Shown: positions 1 to 11,980 of the stretch, one piece after another
Position numbering within the stretch: position 1 is the stretch's first letter
How the letters are laid out: every line of letters begins with the position of its first letter
Origin: Zelopaecilomyces penicillatus
Taxonomy: Eukaryota > Ascomycota > Sordariomycetes > Hypocreales > Pseudodiploosporaceae
Assembly: GCA_005765155.1 (NCBI GenBank)
Contig: VCCP01000005.1
Span: forward strand, 4,402,001-4,466,000
Length of the DNA stretch: 64,000 nt
Direction of reading: 5' to 3'
The notes under the pieces: generated by a model
What the model saw: only the letters and a program-made list of their open reading frames with translations
The model's database searches: none
Told to the model about the DNA's origin: nothing
Position numbers and translations under genes: made by a program

Positions 1-817
1 ACCACCAAAAACTTGTCATATCAGAACTTGGGCCCCCTTTTAAACTGGAGTCATTTGCATCTTCGGCTCGTCGTCCGATACGTTGGCTGGGCGTGGAGGC
101 TGAGCGATGCAGCTGTCACTGTCACCATGTACTACGATTGGCTGGATACCTAGTCCCCCCCTCCCCATTGCCATCCATGTCTTATTCCTGCCTCTTTTTT
201 TCCCCGGCCAAAAACGGGGCAAAAAGGATGCATCAGGAGTGGTTGCACGTTTGACTGGGAGTGGGTTTTTATAAATATGAGTTTAATTTTGGAGGGGGGA
301 GGGTAACGTACCGTTACCGTTGCATTCAGGAAGAAATTGTATGTAGTTGGGTAAGTAGAAGAAGTGTGAGAAGAATTTACATGACTAGGTAGGCTGTGTG
401 GTTGACTGGAGAATGCGAGTAAGGAGGGGATATGTTTGTACTGTAGTTGACGATTTTCTTAGTGCATGGGGGTTCAGTCTGGCAGGACAAGGGGAGAGCA
501 TCTAGAATTCTGGGGTAGAAGAGGGGGTGGTAAAAAGCAAAGAAAAGAAAGGCATAAATATTAAATGTCTCATGGCGCGCAGTAATAGTAAGTGCCAGTG
601 GGTGTCGTTCGTTACCGTACAAGGCAGACTAGACGGCTTGAACGTGGGATTTGATTTCTGAGGCTTATGGTATATTGTTTTCTCTTCCTCATGGCTCATT
701 GTAGCCAAGACCTTTTTCTTGCACAGGGTAGTTCAGGTACTAACGCGTGCAGTTGCAGATCTCGATGATGCGCAGCATTTTGTTACAAAGCAGCAAGGTT
801 CGACCTGCAGGTGGTTG

Positions 818-836
818 CCCCCCCCCCAAAAAAAAA
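818..836. repeat. C10-A9 homopolymer pair
   Basis: Ten C residues run directly into nine A residues, a simple-sequence tract within the left gene desert. No coding role is visible. Confidence 0.9.
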
Positions 837-3800
837 CCAGGCGATCTATCTGGTTCTGGCCCTTCTCGCCGGTTGCTCTCCCCCCTCCCCTCTGTTTACC
901 TTCTCCTCTTCTCTGCATTGTTTGGGTTGTGTTTTCGGTGGCTGGAATCTTCCCCCAACGCGAAACAAGATGATGAGTGTGTACAGGTAATTACTCCGTG
1001 CTGCTGCCCTTGTGGATATTTTTTGTGTGTTTTCTCGTGTTATGTATCACCCCCCGGGTTTCGCATGTGGAATGTCACATCGTAGGCTAATTAGTCCGAA
1101 GAGACAGGGTGGCAGTTTAGCAGTACACCTCTTGAGGTAGCAGTTAAGCCACATGGCCATTATCTCCGTGGTAGCATCAAGTACCACTGAACTACAACAC
1201 GGACCTCATGTTTTAATGAAGAACAAGAGAAAAGGAGAAACAGGGTCATCGAGATGACGGGCTTAGTCGTGGGATCGGCCCCGGGTTCCGTTCCATGTCT
1301 ATGAGGATTCCAGGCTCTGATATCAGGCGCTGCTACGAGTACAGAGAGCGCGTTGATCTCCGTACGACGATTGGTGCTTGATTATACAATAGAGTGGGCA
1401 CCCAGACATACGAGCCCCCTGCGGAAGAAGGTGAACTACCTACCTACCTAGGTCTGAAACGATGCCGAAAGTGTCTTCCTCGCAAGGCGTGCAACGCATG
1501 CGAACGGCGACACCGGCACTTGAACAGAGGCCAAACCCCTTCCCCCGGTCTGGTTACAATGGTAGGGGTCGGGAGAAGATGGGGGATTGGAATGATGGGA
1601 ATATGAAAAGGGCTGGGGATGCACATGTTCTCGTGTCAGCAGAGAGCAACAACACCATTATCATCTCGGCAAAGGAGCTTGTGTCGGACGAACACAAGCA
1701 AGAGCCCCGACTCTGATCCCGTCTGGTTCATGGCGGGGCAAGAAGGGCATGTAGGCGCGACGACTACCCAAGCGACAGCAGTAATTATAAGCTATGGGAT
1801 GCACATGTGTGTCTGTGGGTTGTATCTTTGGTGGTGTGGTTTGTGTGGTTACCGTGAACAGCGGTGGTGTTGGTGATGGGTGGGTGCCAGGCGGTCGTAA
1901 CGAAGTAGAGAACAGTACCCAATGGCAGGAGGCAAGTATTGGTGAACCCTCACTGTAGGCAGAACCAAAAGGAGACAAGGCTAGGTGGTTGAGCTTCCAT
2001 GGTAGGCTGGCTTGCACTAACCCTGCTAACCATGCCCAGCTAATGTACGTATGGCGAGAGAGCTACATACAGACATCCACACACACTTTCCTCCTTCGCA
2101 ACGAACACTTCGACACCCCCATCCATCAAACCTCACCACCACGCAACATCACCACGCATCAACAGCTCCCCACCCGGGAAACACTGGCCTGCGCTCACGT
2201 ACCGTACATACAGACGCACAATGTCGGCCCTGCTGAACCCGCCCAAGACGCAACGCCGCGGAAGCAGGTCGAGCATGCCGATGCGACCTCGGCGCTGTGT
2301 GCAGGCCACCCAAGACTGGCAGGGTAATTTTACCGGGTCAGGCAGGGAAAGGGAGAGGGAGAGAAAGAGAAGGGGGAGGATGGGCATGAACATGCCGACG
2401 TGTGCACCTCCATGGGCCGTACATGCGCATGAATGCACATGTCGTGCTGTCGTGCGTGGGCAGATGGATGGGCTGGTTAGTCAGAGAGAGTGGGATAGGA
2501 TAAGGTCGTGGGATGGATCGTGGAACCACCAAAACAACCACAGGCCTAGCTACCCACAGTTAGAGTTACATACCATCAACCTGTCTGCACACCACCTCAG
2601 ACCCTGTGGGCTACGCCAAACCGCATCCTGTTGCACATGCAGGATGCAGATGCAGGTCCAGGCTCCAGCGCAGGCGAAACAAGGGCGTCACTAAGAGTGT
2701 GGAGAGGACGACGGCCGTGTGTGGCTTGGCCTGCCGGCCTCAAATCGGTTTCCTAACTCACACACCCACCAGAGAGCTCCATGGCCAAGCTCCGGCGATC
2801 TTGGGAGCTCCAGCTTCAGAGCAACTCCCCTGCCCTGCATGGCTTTTACTCGATGCTCGTGTCTGTCTTGTCTGGCTACGGACGTACAAAGTACTACGAA
2901 GTGCAGAGCAAGTGGAATCCCGCACGTTCATCCACATAGATCCTGCGGCTATTCTCACTATGTCTTATGCTGATGTCAAGCGCAACACGGAGCTATAATT
3001 CAAGTATAATATGCCCTCATTCACATGCCACCAGCAGCGCTAAGTAAGCTCAGGCCAACAACATAGAGGCGGGCGCAGACACCTGGTGTGCGACACTACA
3101 CCACATGCCAACCCCCGCGAACGTTTGGTGAGAGCGGCTAGCCACATGAAGCTGTGGTCACTGGATTCCAGGTCGTAGGGGCGAATTTGGGGCCAAGAAG
3201 GGAGGGAGGGGGGTGCTTCTGGCCGGCTGGGTCGTGGTGATGCTTTGAGCTTCGCCATCCCATTCATCAGCGTCGCTTGGCACTTGTCACGCTAATTATT
3301 ACGAACACACCAGATGTTGATGATGTGCGATGATGGCCGAAGGGGGATCGTCCTCGGGTGTAAGACGCCAACCTTTGATGCGTCTGGGTATCCGCGGCCT
3401 TTAATCCAGCTGAGTTTGTCAGCCGCCCACCGGGGCCAAGACGCAACCGTTTGACTTCTAAGCTGAGATAAGTTGTCCGCTGTAGATGACAAGCAGCCAG
3501 AAGCAAGCGAGACAGTAGGAAGGCGTCACCTAGTCAGAAACCAAAATGAAGTTGTGCCTCGAGTATAACTGATGACAAAACACACAATACTGGTAGGTGA
3601 ACGCCGCCGGGCGACTCCACACCTAAGGCGCTCGTCGTCGCATGCTAATAGGTAGTCGCCGATTATGATTTGCGACTACAGATGAAGGGGCGTGGCATTG
3701 AACGGTTCAATGTGTGGGATATGCATGAAGTAGGGATAACCTAATCATGGTGGCACCATTAGCGGGAACAGTAGAAAATAAACGGACAGGATGGGCAGTT

Positions 3801-4983
3801 GCATTGCTGGCGCCGCGCTCTCCAAAAAGAACAACGTCTTGCTACATTTGTTCAATAGCTAATTGCCATTTGGAGCTTTTGATGCAGTTCGACTACTAGA
3901 ATTTCATAGGAAGAGGAAGGGAAGGGGGAGGGGGGGTGGCGGCAAGACCATGTGTGAAGATTCAGGGATGCCCCATGAATGAAAGTTGCGCACAAGACCA
4001 GATGGGGCGTTGCCTACTAAGACAGATCGTGTGTCTTTCTAGCCCCCCCTTTTCCCTTGCTTGGTCCCTTGGTTCTGTGCACCTTAAGGTAGAGGTAGGT
4101 ATTCTACCTGGACATATGTACATACATGCTTTTGGCCATTGCTTCATGAGATGATGTACGTTATATGCCAACCTTATGCGGTAATCGTTGAGGTGTGGGG
4201 GGTGGGGGTGGGGATGGGGATGGGCCTGGCAAGCGCATCATCTCAGATATGTGAGACCAACCAAAAGGGGGATGACCAAATCTTGGGGGAGGGCTTAGCA
4301 ACAGTCGTCGGGCATACCTATTCAACGGAAGTCATGTCGCATTGGCTTCGGATATATTGTGAAGATGATGACAGTTCCAGCCGTGTTCGGATATATAGAG
4401 GTCTGGCTTGGACAGAAAGAATCATGGCCTGGTGTAGTGTTTTTGTGACACGTAAGTAGAATTGCAATTTCGAGAGCTTGTAATAGGAATAATTAGTATT
4501 GAGGATGATTGGGTAATGATGATGACAGGTTGAGTCGGCGGTGACAAAGATGGCACAGAGCATCATCATAAGTGAGTCGGAAATATCCCACAATAGTGGC
4601 CAACATAGATTGGGGGAAGAAATGGCGCTTTATCCTTGATGATGAGGTTTTTTACCTTGGGCTTTTACAGAAATTGAAATACGGAAATTGATTGTTCTGA
4701 CACATGGCGGGCGTTGTTGTCTGCAGTCTGTATTACTTGCCATGTGGTTGCAAATTCTGCCACGTTTTATCATTTCTCCCCACGATACCTACCTACCTTG
4801 GTATAACAGGCATATTTTAGGGGTTTCTTTTTCTTTGCTTTTCTTTTTTTCTCCTCAACCCCGGATTTTTGGGGACTTTTACGACTTGGCTTTTTGCATG
4901 TCCAACCGACAGCTCCAATTCATAAAGTTTGACTGTGATCCATACCTAGGTAGTGAACTTCAGTGAAGGGATGTAACATCAAT

Positions 4984-4995
4984 GGGGGGGGGGGG
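4984..4995. repeat. Poly-G tract (12)
   Basis: Uninterrupted run of twelve G in noncoding sequence, followed by a purine-rich strand of about 200 bases (AAAAGAAAAGAAAG type). Confidence 0.9.
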
Positions 4996-5674
4996 CGATC
5001 GACACAAGTCTTGGCTTGATCGTTTGTTAGAAAAACATGGCAAAACGGGTTTGCCACGCGGCATGATGGGGAAGGGGGAAGAATAGATTGAATAAAAAGA
5101 AAAGAAAGCAAAGGATCGGCCAAGGAAATAGCAAACAAACAAAGCAGTGGGGAGGCGGAGAAAAAAGCAAACAAGTCAGAAAAAGAAAAGAAAAGAAAGA
5201 GGCCAACGTAAAATGCCAAGCCCTGCAAGCCACAACTAGCACACACACCCTAATACCTACCTACCTACTATCTCTATTGATGCAGCTGGCTAATAATATT
5301 GACACGAAGGAGAAGGGGGGCTGAGGAAGTTTTGTTGTAAGTCTATCAATTAAGTCGGGCTGCTTAGAGCAGGATATAGTGTGTGGGTTATTCTGCAGTG
5401 GGATGAAGTCGCTTATTACTAGGGGGCGGGGAGCAGAAGCACCGCAAATTTTAGGGGACCACCAACCTTGGAGACATCTGGACTTTGTTTTTCAAGGGAC
5501 CATTAAGAAACCAGCAGGGAACAAGGAATGAACGGGCGGCGTGCTGGTTGGTTGGGGGTGTCTGGTCTGACAAGGATGAATTGGGCTAGCAATTACATTT
5601 CCCACGTAGTATATGAAGAAAAGAACAGTTCGAGAAGAGAAAACGGTTTTTTTCAGTGGTCCTGGATGCATGCG

Positions 5675-5689
5675 CCCCCCCCCCCCCCC
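5675..5689. repeat. Poly-C tract (15)
   Basis: Uninterrupted run of fifteen C in noncoding sequence of the left gene desert. Confidence 0.9.
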
Positions 5690-7999
5690 GTGTGCCACCC
5701 TGCATCCCACGTTGTAAAAAAGGTAAGGGTAATCAAAACCGTTTTGTTGGTGATGTGTTATATGTGAGGTGCATAAGCTTGAGCATGAAGCATGGCAGAG
5801 AATGGGAGTGGGGGATGGGGGAAATGACCCAAGTGGTCCAGACAAGGATGATGAGGGAGGATGCTCATGATGATGAGGAAAGAGGGTTTTTGATGCATGG
5901 CGTGCGTGTGTTATATTTTGTAATATTGGAGGTTGAGGCTATTGTACCTAGCATAGGTATGATGTGCTGCATACCAATTATTTCCTACGATTTAGGCTAT
6001 ACATACTCTGCATAGGTTCTCTGCATATATAAACACGAATATCATGTGTACCTGCACTTGAATAACCAATCACAGCCCCAAGGCTAAATAGCAAAGGGGG
6101 CAAAAAGACAAGACTGAAAAGAATTGGCCAATGTGCGAGATCTCACATCGTAACTTTCATCTGAACCCTTGCATCCGCGATATTGATGCATCAACTGTCG
6201 CACAAAGTGACCGGGGCAAACCAAAAAAAAAAACCACGCTTTGAACTACCAGGGGGGGAGGGTTGGTGGTGGTCGTGAGATGTACTTGTGCAGTACATGG
6301 CGGTTTGAAGAAAAGACTGTAGAGATACCTACGAAAGGGCACTTTGCAGAGTGGGGAGGTGTACGGAATGAAATGCAGCCCCAGATGGCTTTTTTTCTCC
6401 TACAGGATGCTGCTGTGGGTATTGATTTTATTGAGAGGATGGATATGGGATGGAGGATGGAGGATGAGGAGGAGTAGTAGGATGTAATGTTATGTCCGGA
6501 CGCAGCTTCGCGCAGAGAAATTGTGTGTATCAATACGAGTAAGTTATTTGTGAGTGTGTGTGTGTTGTACGCATTTTGTACGAGTCAGAAGTGCACCAAA
6601 GTATAGCTGGGCGACGACAAGTCATGTTATACAGGGTGGTGGCTTTGAGCTTCAATATGGCCGCGGATTGTGTGTTTGATAAGGTAGGAAGCCGCTTGCT
6701 TGATATGATAAGCCTTGATGGTAGCCATTATTCAAAAAGGCAGTAAAAAGTATGACAACAACGTGCGCGCAGTAGATTGGGGAAAATATATATAATATTA
6801 ATTACAAGGAGGCTAATTCCGGAAATTAACAGGTTGAGAAAGTACACATTGTTATGACAAAGGCGGCTCTGACAAGGAGCAAGTGAGCCACTGAAAAAGA
6901 GGCGAACCCCTCCCTCGAGGGATCGGGACGGGCGGGCGGGCGGCAGCACGGACGGGGTTATTCAGGAAACGCCGCCTTTTATTATGACCGCCGCGCGATT
7001 CACCGGGCCATTTTTTTTTAAAGGATAAAATGACCGGCCGAGCGGCATTGATTCGTTTGGTTGGCTTTTTATTCATTTTTTCTTTAACTTTTTCCGTATA
7101 TATGCAAGGTATAGGATACCCTTGCATATCTACCTACTCTCGGTGTGTTTCGCACGGAAAGTGTAATTATGACTCGTTGGCTACAGTGGGATTTGTAGCC
7201 AAGTAAGTGCCCTGCAGCAGGAGGATTTTTATATTGATTTGCCGAGCGAAAAAAGAGATTCATCATAAAAGTGAATGAAATAAGAAGGCAACTGGATATG
7301 ATGGTCTACACACACACACACTAATAGAATGCAGCTGGACGCTTTGGTAGGAGGAATGTATTGGATATATTAACATGCACACACATTTCTACGGACGTGG
7401 AGGTGGGAGAGGCACACAGCACACCCGAGCGCTGACCTAGAGTGGTTGTGGCTGCTGTACTGTAGGTATTCGGGGACCCTTCTTCACTCACTGTACACCC
7501 ACTACTGGACTTTGTTTGGCAGGCGGCCCAAGCTCCCTGCGTTCAAATATCCACGGAGATCAACACACCAATTTGGTGGTTAGCTCTAACGAAGCTGCAT
7601 GTAAATGTCACTTTATTAGGCATCTTGAGAGCGCTATTGGCTTCGACAAGTGCAAAGGGAACCATAATCAATTGTTTTGGGGAGGGGGAAAAGTAAAATA
7701 TTAATCAAACAAAAACGTTCCAAATGTGTTCCAGAGCGGGTGCGGGCAGCTGACAGCCAAGCCATCCACAGCAAAAGCAAGGTATTTATTTTATTGAAGC
7801 TGGGCTAGTGATGTGGGGTGACTTCAGAGGTAGTTTCTGGGTGATCTTCCTTGCTTACTTCCCTTCTGTCTTGGCAGTACCTACAAGGAGAAATTGATCG
7901 TTTTATATGATCGTTCATGTAAACAGTATATATTTTTCGTTGGAGGTGGGCGGAGCTGCCTGTGACCCTTGAGCTCTCAAGTGGTGAATATGACAGGTA

Positions 8000-8018
8000 C
8001 CCCCCCCCCCCCCCCCCC
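8000..8018. repeat. Poly-C tract (19)
   Basis: Uninterrupted run of nineteen C, followed by TCCCC. Noncoding context. Lengths of such runs are prone to sequencing error. Confidence 0.9.
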
Positions 8019-8669
8019 TCCCCAGGCTAAGGCACCGAAATGCGACTACAGATGAAACTAATAACAGCCACAGCGTGTATGCAGAGAGAAAGATAGATCG
8101 ATAGGCGGTTCGGTTAGCAGTTTCTGGGCATGGGACCGGGGACAAGGATAAGGGACGAATTAGTACAGAAGAGCGGCTTTCTCTCTCTTTGGATCGGTTT
8201 CTGCCTTTCCATATCGATGCTCAATCTCCGTGGGGTTTCGGTCATTGCATGTAACGCCGAAGAGAGGGACCTTGCTACAACTGGTAGTTTGAAGGCTGTA
8301 CTAGGTATGTATATCAATATCCAAATGGGTGATTCAGAATGAGACTAGCCATAAACAGTACTCCCTCCCCATTGAAAGTCACTGCTGATAAAGTCAGCCA
8401 AAGCAACCGGCTATACGCTCCTATAAACCACACCCCCGGTGGTAACACCATGGCCCTCATCGATGACGATCTTCCCAATTGTTCCCCATCATCCAATATT
8501 ATTATGGTCCTTGGGATCAGCTTCCTCCGTCATCGACCCTAAAAAGCCCGCAAACAACAAATGCTCCTCCTCGGCCCTTGTTCCCGTCGCACCCCCTCCC
8601 TTCATGCTCTCTCTTTCTCTCTCTCGTTCACTGCGCCAATGACAGAACAGACATAAAAACGTCCCGGGA

Positions 8670-8769
8670 GGGGGGGGGGGGGGGGGGGTTGTTCCTTAGT
8701 TTAAACAAAGCTAGTTAGTCAGAGAAAAAGAAAATAGTGAGATGCGCCGCGCCCCGGGGGGGGGGGGGG
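8670..8769. repeat. Two poly-G tracts (19 and 14) within 100 bp
   Basis: G runs occupy 8670-8688 and 8756-8769, separated by an A-rich spacer. A CT-rich stretch (8600-8630) lies just upstream. On the plus strand this gives closely spaced G-rich blocks. Confidence 0.9.
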
Positions 8770-9332
8770 CTGCGGGCTGAATAGTGGTTCGGATGGGATT
8801 CCAAAAACAAACGTTGGGGGCACAAACGGGCGCAAACCTGTCACTTTTTGTTGGAAAGAAGTGGCTTTTAGTAGACGATATTTAGTCGAGCTGTGAGCAT
8901 GGCGTGCAGATGGCCTTTGAGCTAACGCCAGCCGACGACGTTTAGTGGGTGTGTAGTCCGTAGTACAGTGGTGTACCTCCGCTCAATGCGTAAAGCAGTG
9001 AGCTGGAGAGAGCCCAGCAGCGGGGTCCTCACTATCAACAGCCCACTATCGCTGCTTACCTATCTATCTATCAGCCCCTCACCATCACAATCACTAGATG
9101 TTTCTCCATCACGCTCACTGGTTCCCCTCTTCTCTCTCACGGCTTCTTCCATACTAACTGTACGAGTATTCACGAATCCATCGTACAACGTCGCTTGACG
9201 CGTACAAAAATCCATCCCCGGGTTGCTCAAATCGGCCAAGACATGACCTGTCACATCTAAAAGAAACCAACTACCCAAACGGCTCGCTCGGCGTACTGCG
9301 GCTGTTGACTGGCCTCATCAGCCACGTACGCA

Positions 9333-9360
9333 GACACACACACTCACCCACACACACACA
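9333..9360. repeat. CA microsatellite
   Basis: Imperfect (CA)n run interrupted by TCAC and CCAC units, in noncoding DNA. Confidence 0.85.
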
Positions 9361-9596
9361 TCGTTATTAGATCTACCCCCCTATCTCAAGGTCTCCAGTC
9401 CCACCTCCCTTGCTTAGACGAGGCGTTCGTTACGGGAATAGCAAGTGACAGATCGGGTCAGACAGGAAGCCAGGGGAAAAAAAAAAGAAAGTCAAAGAAA
9501 TGGAAAAGAAGGGTTGCCAAAGTGGATGGGGGTAAGTGAGTGAGTGGGTGTGTTCATGGCATCGTCGCATGGCATAATATATGGTCCCCGAGGATT

Positions 9597-9614
9597 GCCT
9601 ATCAAGCGATAGGC
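9597..9614. other. Small perfect hairpin
   Basis: GCCTATC (9597-9603) and GATAGGC (9608-9614) are exact reverse complements around a four-base AAGC loop. The role is unknown. A CTG/TGC trinucleotide run follows. Confidence 0.6.
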
Positions 9615-9745
9615 TATGCTGCATAAACTGCTGCTGCTGCTGCTACTGCATATCAATTCTCATCAATGCCCATCTTACACACCACACCCTCTCTTATTCA
9701 AAGACATGCCTAATCAGCAACAAAGGGTGGGCAGCCCATGCATAA

Positions 9746-9812
9746 GTGTGTGTGAGTGTGTTTGTGTGTGTGCGGACGGGATGGATGGATGGATGGATGG
9801 ATGGATGAATGG
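9746..9812. repeat. TG and ATGG microsatellites
   Basis: An imperfect TG-rich stretch (about 9746-9772) is followed by a tetranucleotide (ATGG)n array at 9781-9804 with one variant unit (ATGA) after it. Confidence 0.9.
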
Positions 9813-10887
9813 TGGTCTTTGGCTCTTGGACAAAACAGGCCAATGGCAACCATGGTTTGCGCCGAGCACATGTAAACCAAAAGCCCCCGTAGAATTACGT
9901 ACCCTTTCATTGTGCAGTTGTAACTCTAGTCACTACTAACCTACTCTTTCTGTCATTTTCTGCTCGACTTGTCAAAATAAACAGTCCATTGTAGAGCCCG
10001 TTGCTGCGGATATTAACAATGGTAAATAGGCTTTTTTATTGCTGTTGTTGACAGACAGACATATTACCACGGATGCCGTTCGTCTTACTCACTACCACTA
10101 ACCATGTCATATTGATTTCTTACATACTTATCCACTCCACCTCGCATATCTTGCCAAATGACGTAGATAGAGACAATGACGTCCACAGTGCTACGCTGTA
10201 CCTGAACACACACCCCATCATTTCCAAGGCACCTTGGAAGATCTGCAGCCAACAAAGAAACCAATTCAAGCTTTGATCTACATTTTTATGTTACCTCCGG
10301 AGCTGCAGGATATCCGGAGCGAGCCTCCTGGCAGACAATGACGTTTGATTCGTTCATTGTACGAATGTAAACTCTCTATGTAAAGATGTTTTATTTATAG
10401 CCCCGGAGTATCAAACCCGTTGGCTATATACTGTTCAACGGAGGGTAAAGATGTGTGAGAGGAAACCTGCTATATGGGTGCGCTCCTTGTTAAAAGTCGG
10501 CGAGGATCCTACGCTCAGAAAGGCAAGCTTCGGACCCGACAGCCAACATACACCATACTATACCTTTCACTTTCAAGAGATCCCGGGTTCGGTTCGGAGG
10601 ACGGAGACGGAGAACGGGTTCGGGGTTGTGATTGCACAACACCGATGAAGACAAAAAGGAAAAACTACCCGAGAGGTTCTTGCTATAGAGAATTGAGTAT
10701 GTGATTAAACATACACACTCATACACCACGGCCAAACCCGTAACCCAAAACAAAAAACCACACGCCCTTTCCCCAGACAATGGGGGAAAAAAGCAAGAGA
10801 CACACACGCCTCAAAACTTTCCCAACGGTCAAGCCTTGCCGCTGCGTAGTGTCTCAGCCCTGCGGTGCCCACTCCCACTATCTGTCT

Positions 10888-10913
10888 ATCTTTTTCTCTC
10901 TCTCTCTCTCTTT
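10888..10913. repeat. CT microsatellite
   Basis: Pyrimidine run of TTTTTCTCTC type, about 23 bases, in noncoding DNA. Confidence 0.85.
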
Positions 10914-11980
10914 GCCCAGCTCTTCCTCAACCTATCCTAACCAAACCATGGGAGTTATTGCTAGTTCCTGGGGCTATTTGCTTTTTTAGGCGCGATAATC
11001 ACCCGTCAAAACCGGGGCCGTGGGACAAACCAAAAATCCACATCAGCCCCCAAGGTATTAGTTCCTTGTTTCTTACATTAGCCGTTTTTGCTGCGCGTGA
11101 GGCTAGTTAGCTTTACACCTAGTTAGTCACTTTAGGTATACGATAGGTTGGGGCGAACTGCACCCCTTCGTATGACTTACATACTCGATAAGCGGTATCC
11201 AGCAAAAGCGTATTCTCCAAAGAAAAAAAAAACAGAACACCCTACCACCCCTTCCCTTTCCGTTTGTGGGGAAAGCTCAGCCTTTTTTTTCAGCCTTGGT
11301 ATCTAGACCCGTAAGCTGGTCGGTCTATGGAGCCTGTTCGTCCATTATTTTCCTTTCCCCTACCTAACCCAGTGCAGAGCCGCAGGTTGCCCTTGGAACG
11401 AGGCTGGACAGGAAAGAAGGAGGGGGCGCGTGCTTTGCGTAGCTTATAGGTAGGTATGTAGGAGTAGATAATGCATTCGAGCGTCGGACTACAGTACACA
11501 CCCCTCCCATAATCCTACGTCTTTGAACATGTTGTAGGGGGAAAGCTAGTAGGCCTTTTTTTGGGGGTCCTGTCCGAGAAATCGGTTATCGTTCGTGTCA
11601 AGGAAAAGTTCATGACAAAACTGGGGAAGGGGGTGGCTAGGCATGGATGGAGAGGTCAGCTCAGCCCTGCCCTGCTCACCCCTGGGTGCATAAGGCAAAA
11701 AAGGGTCCCGGGAATCTGGGCACTGGATTGCCTATCAAGGTCTTTGTATCTCTGCGTACCGTTGCTGCGGGCATCAAGTATTTACATGCACTTCCCTAAA
11801 AGGACCACCAACAGTGGAAGGGAAGGGAAGGATGACGAATACGCTATTACAATTTCGAACTATAATGCCAGGTGCTCTCTAAACAAAAGAGATTCGCCGC
11901 CGCCCGAGAACTGCCTCAAAAGTCCGCACGCCTGAGAATAGAAACCCCCCCACAAGTTAATCCTTCGTTCCTCGGCGGGT

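Larger units (their letters stand above)
1..11980. other. Gene desert without supportable coding sequence
   Basis: I see no gene here. The longest open frames are about 100-160 codons, overlap on both strands, use low-complexity composition and often lack an ATG. None shows a recognisable domain or splices into a longer frame. The region is not strongly AT-rich, so it does not look like a RIP-degraded transposon graveyard. It holds G/C homopolymers (818-827, 4984-4995, 5675-5689, 8000-8018, 8670-8688, 8756-8769), TG/ATGG, CA and CT microsatellites, and repeated TACCTACC-type runs near 1440, 4790, 5260 and 11450. It could hold long untranslated leaders or noncoding RNAs, but nothing in the sequence proves that. 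Confidence 0.7.
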
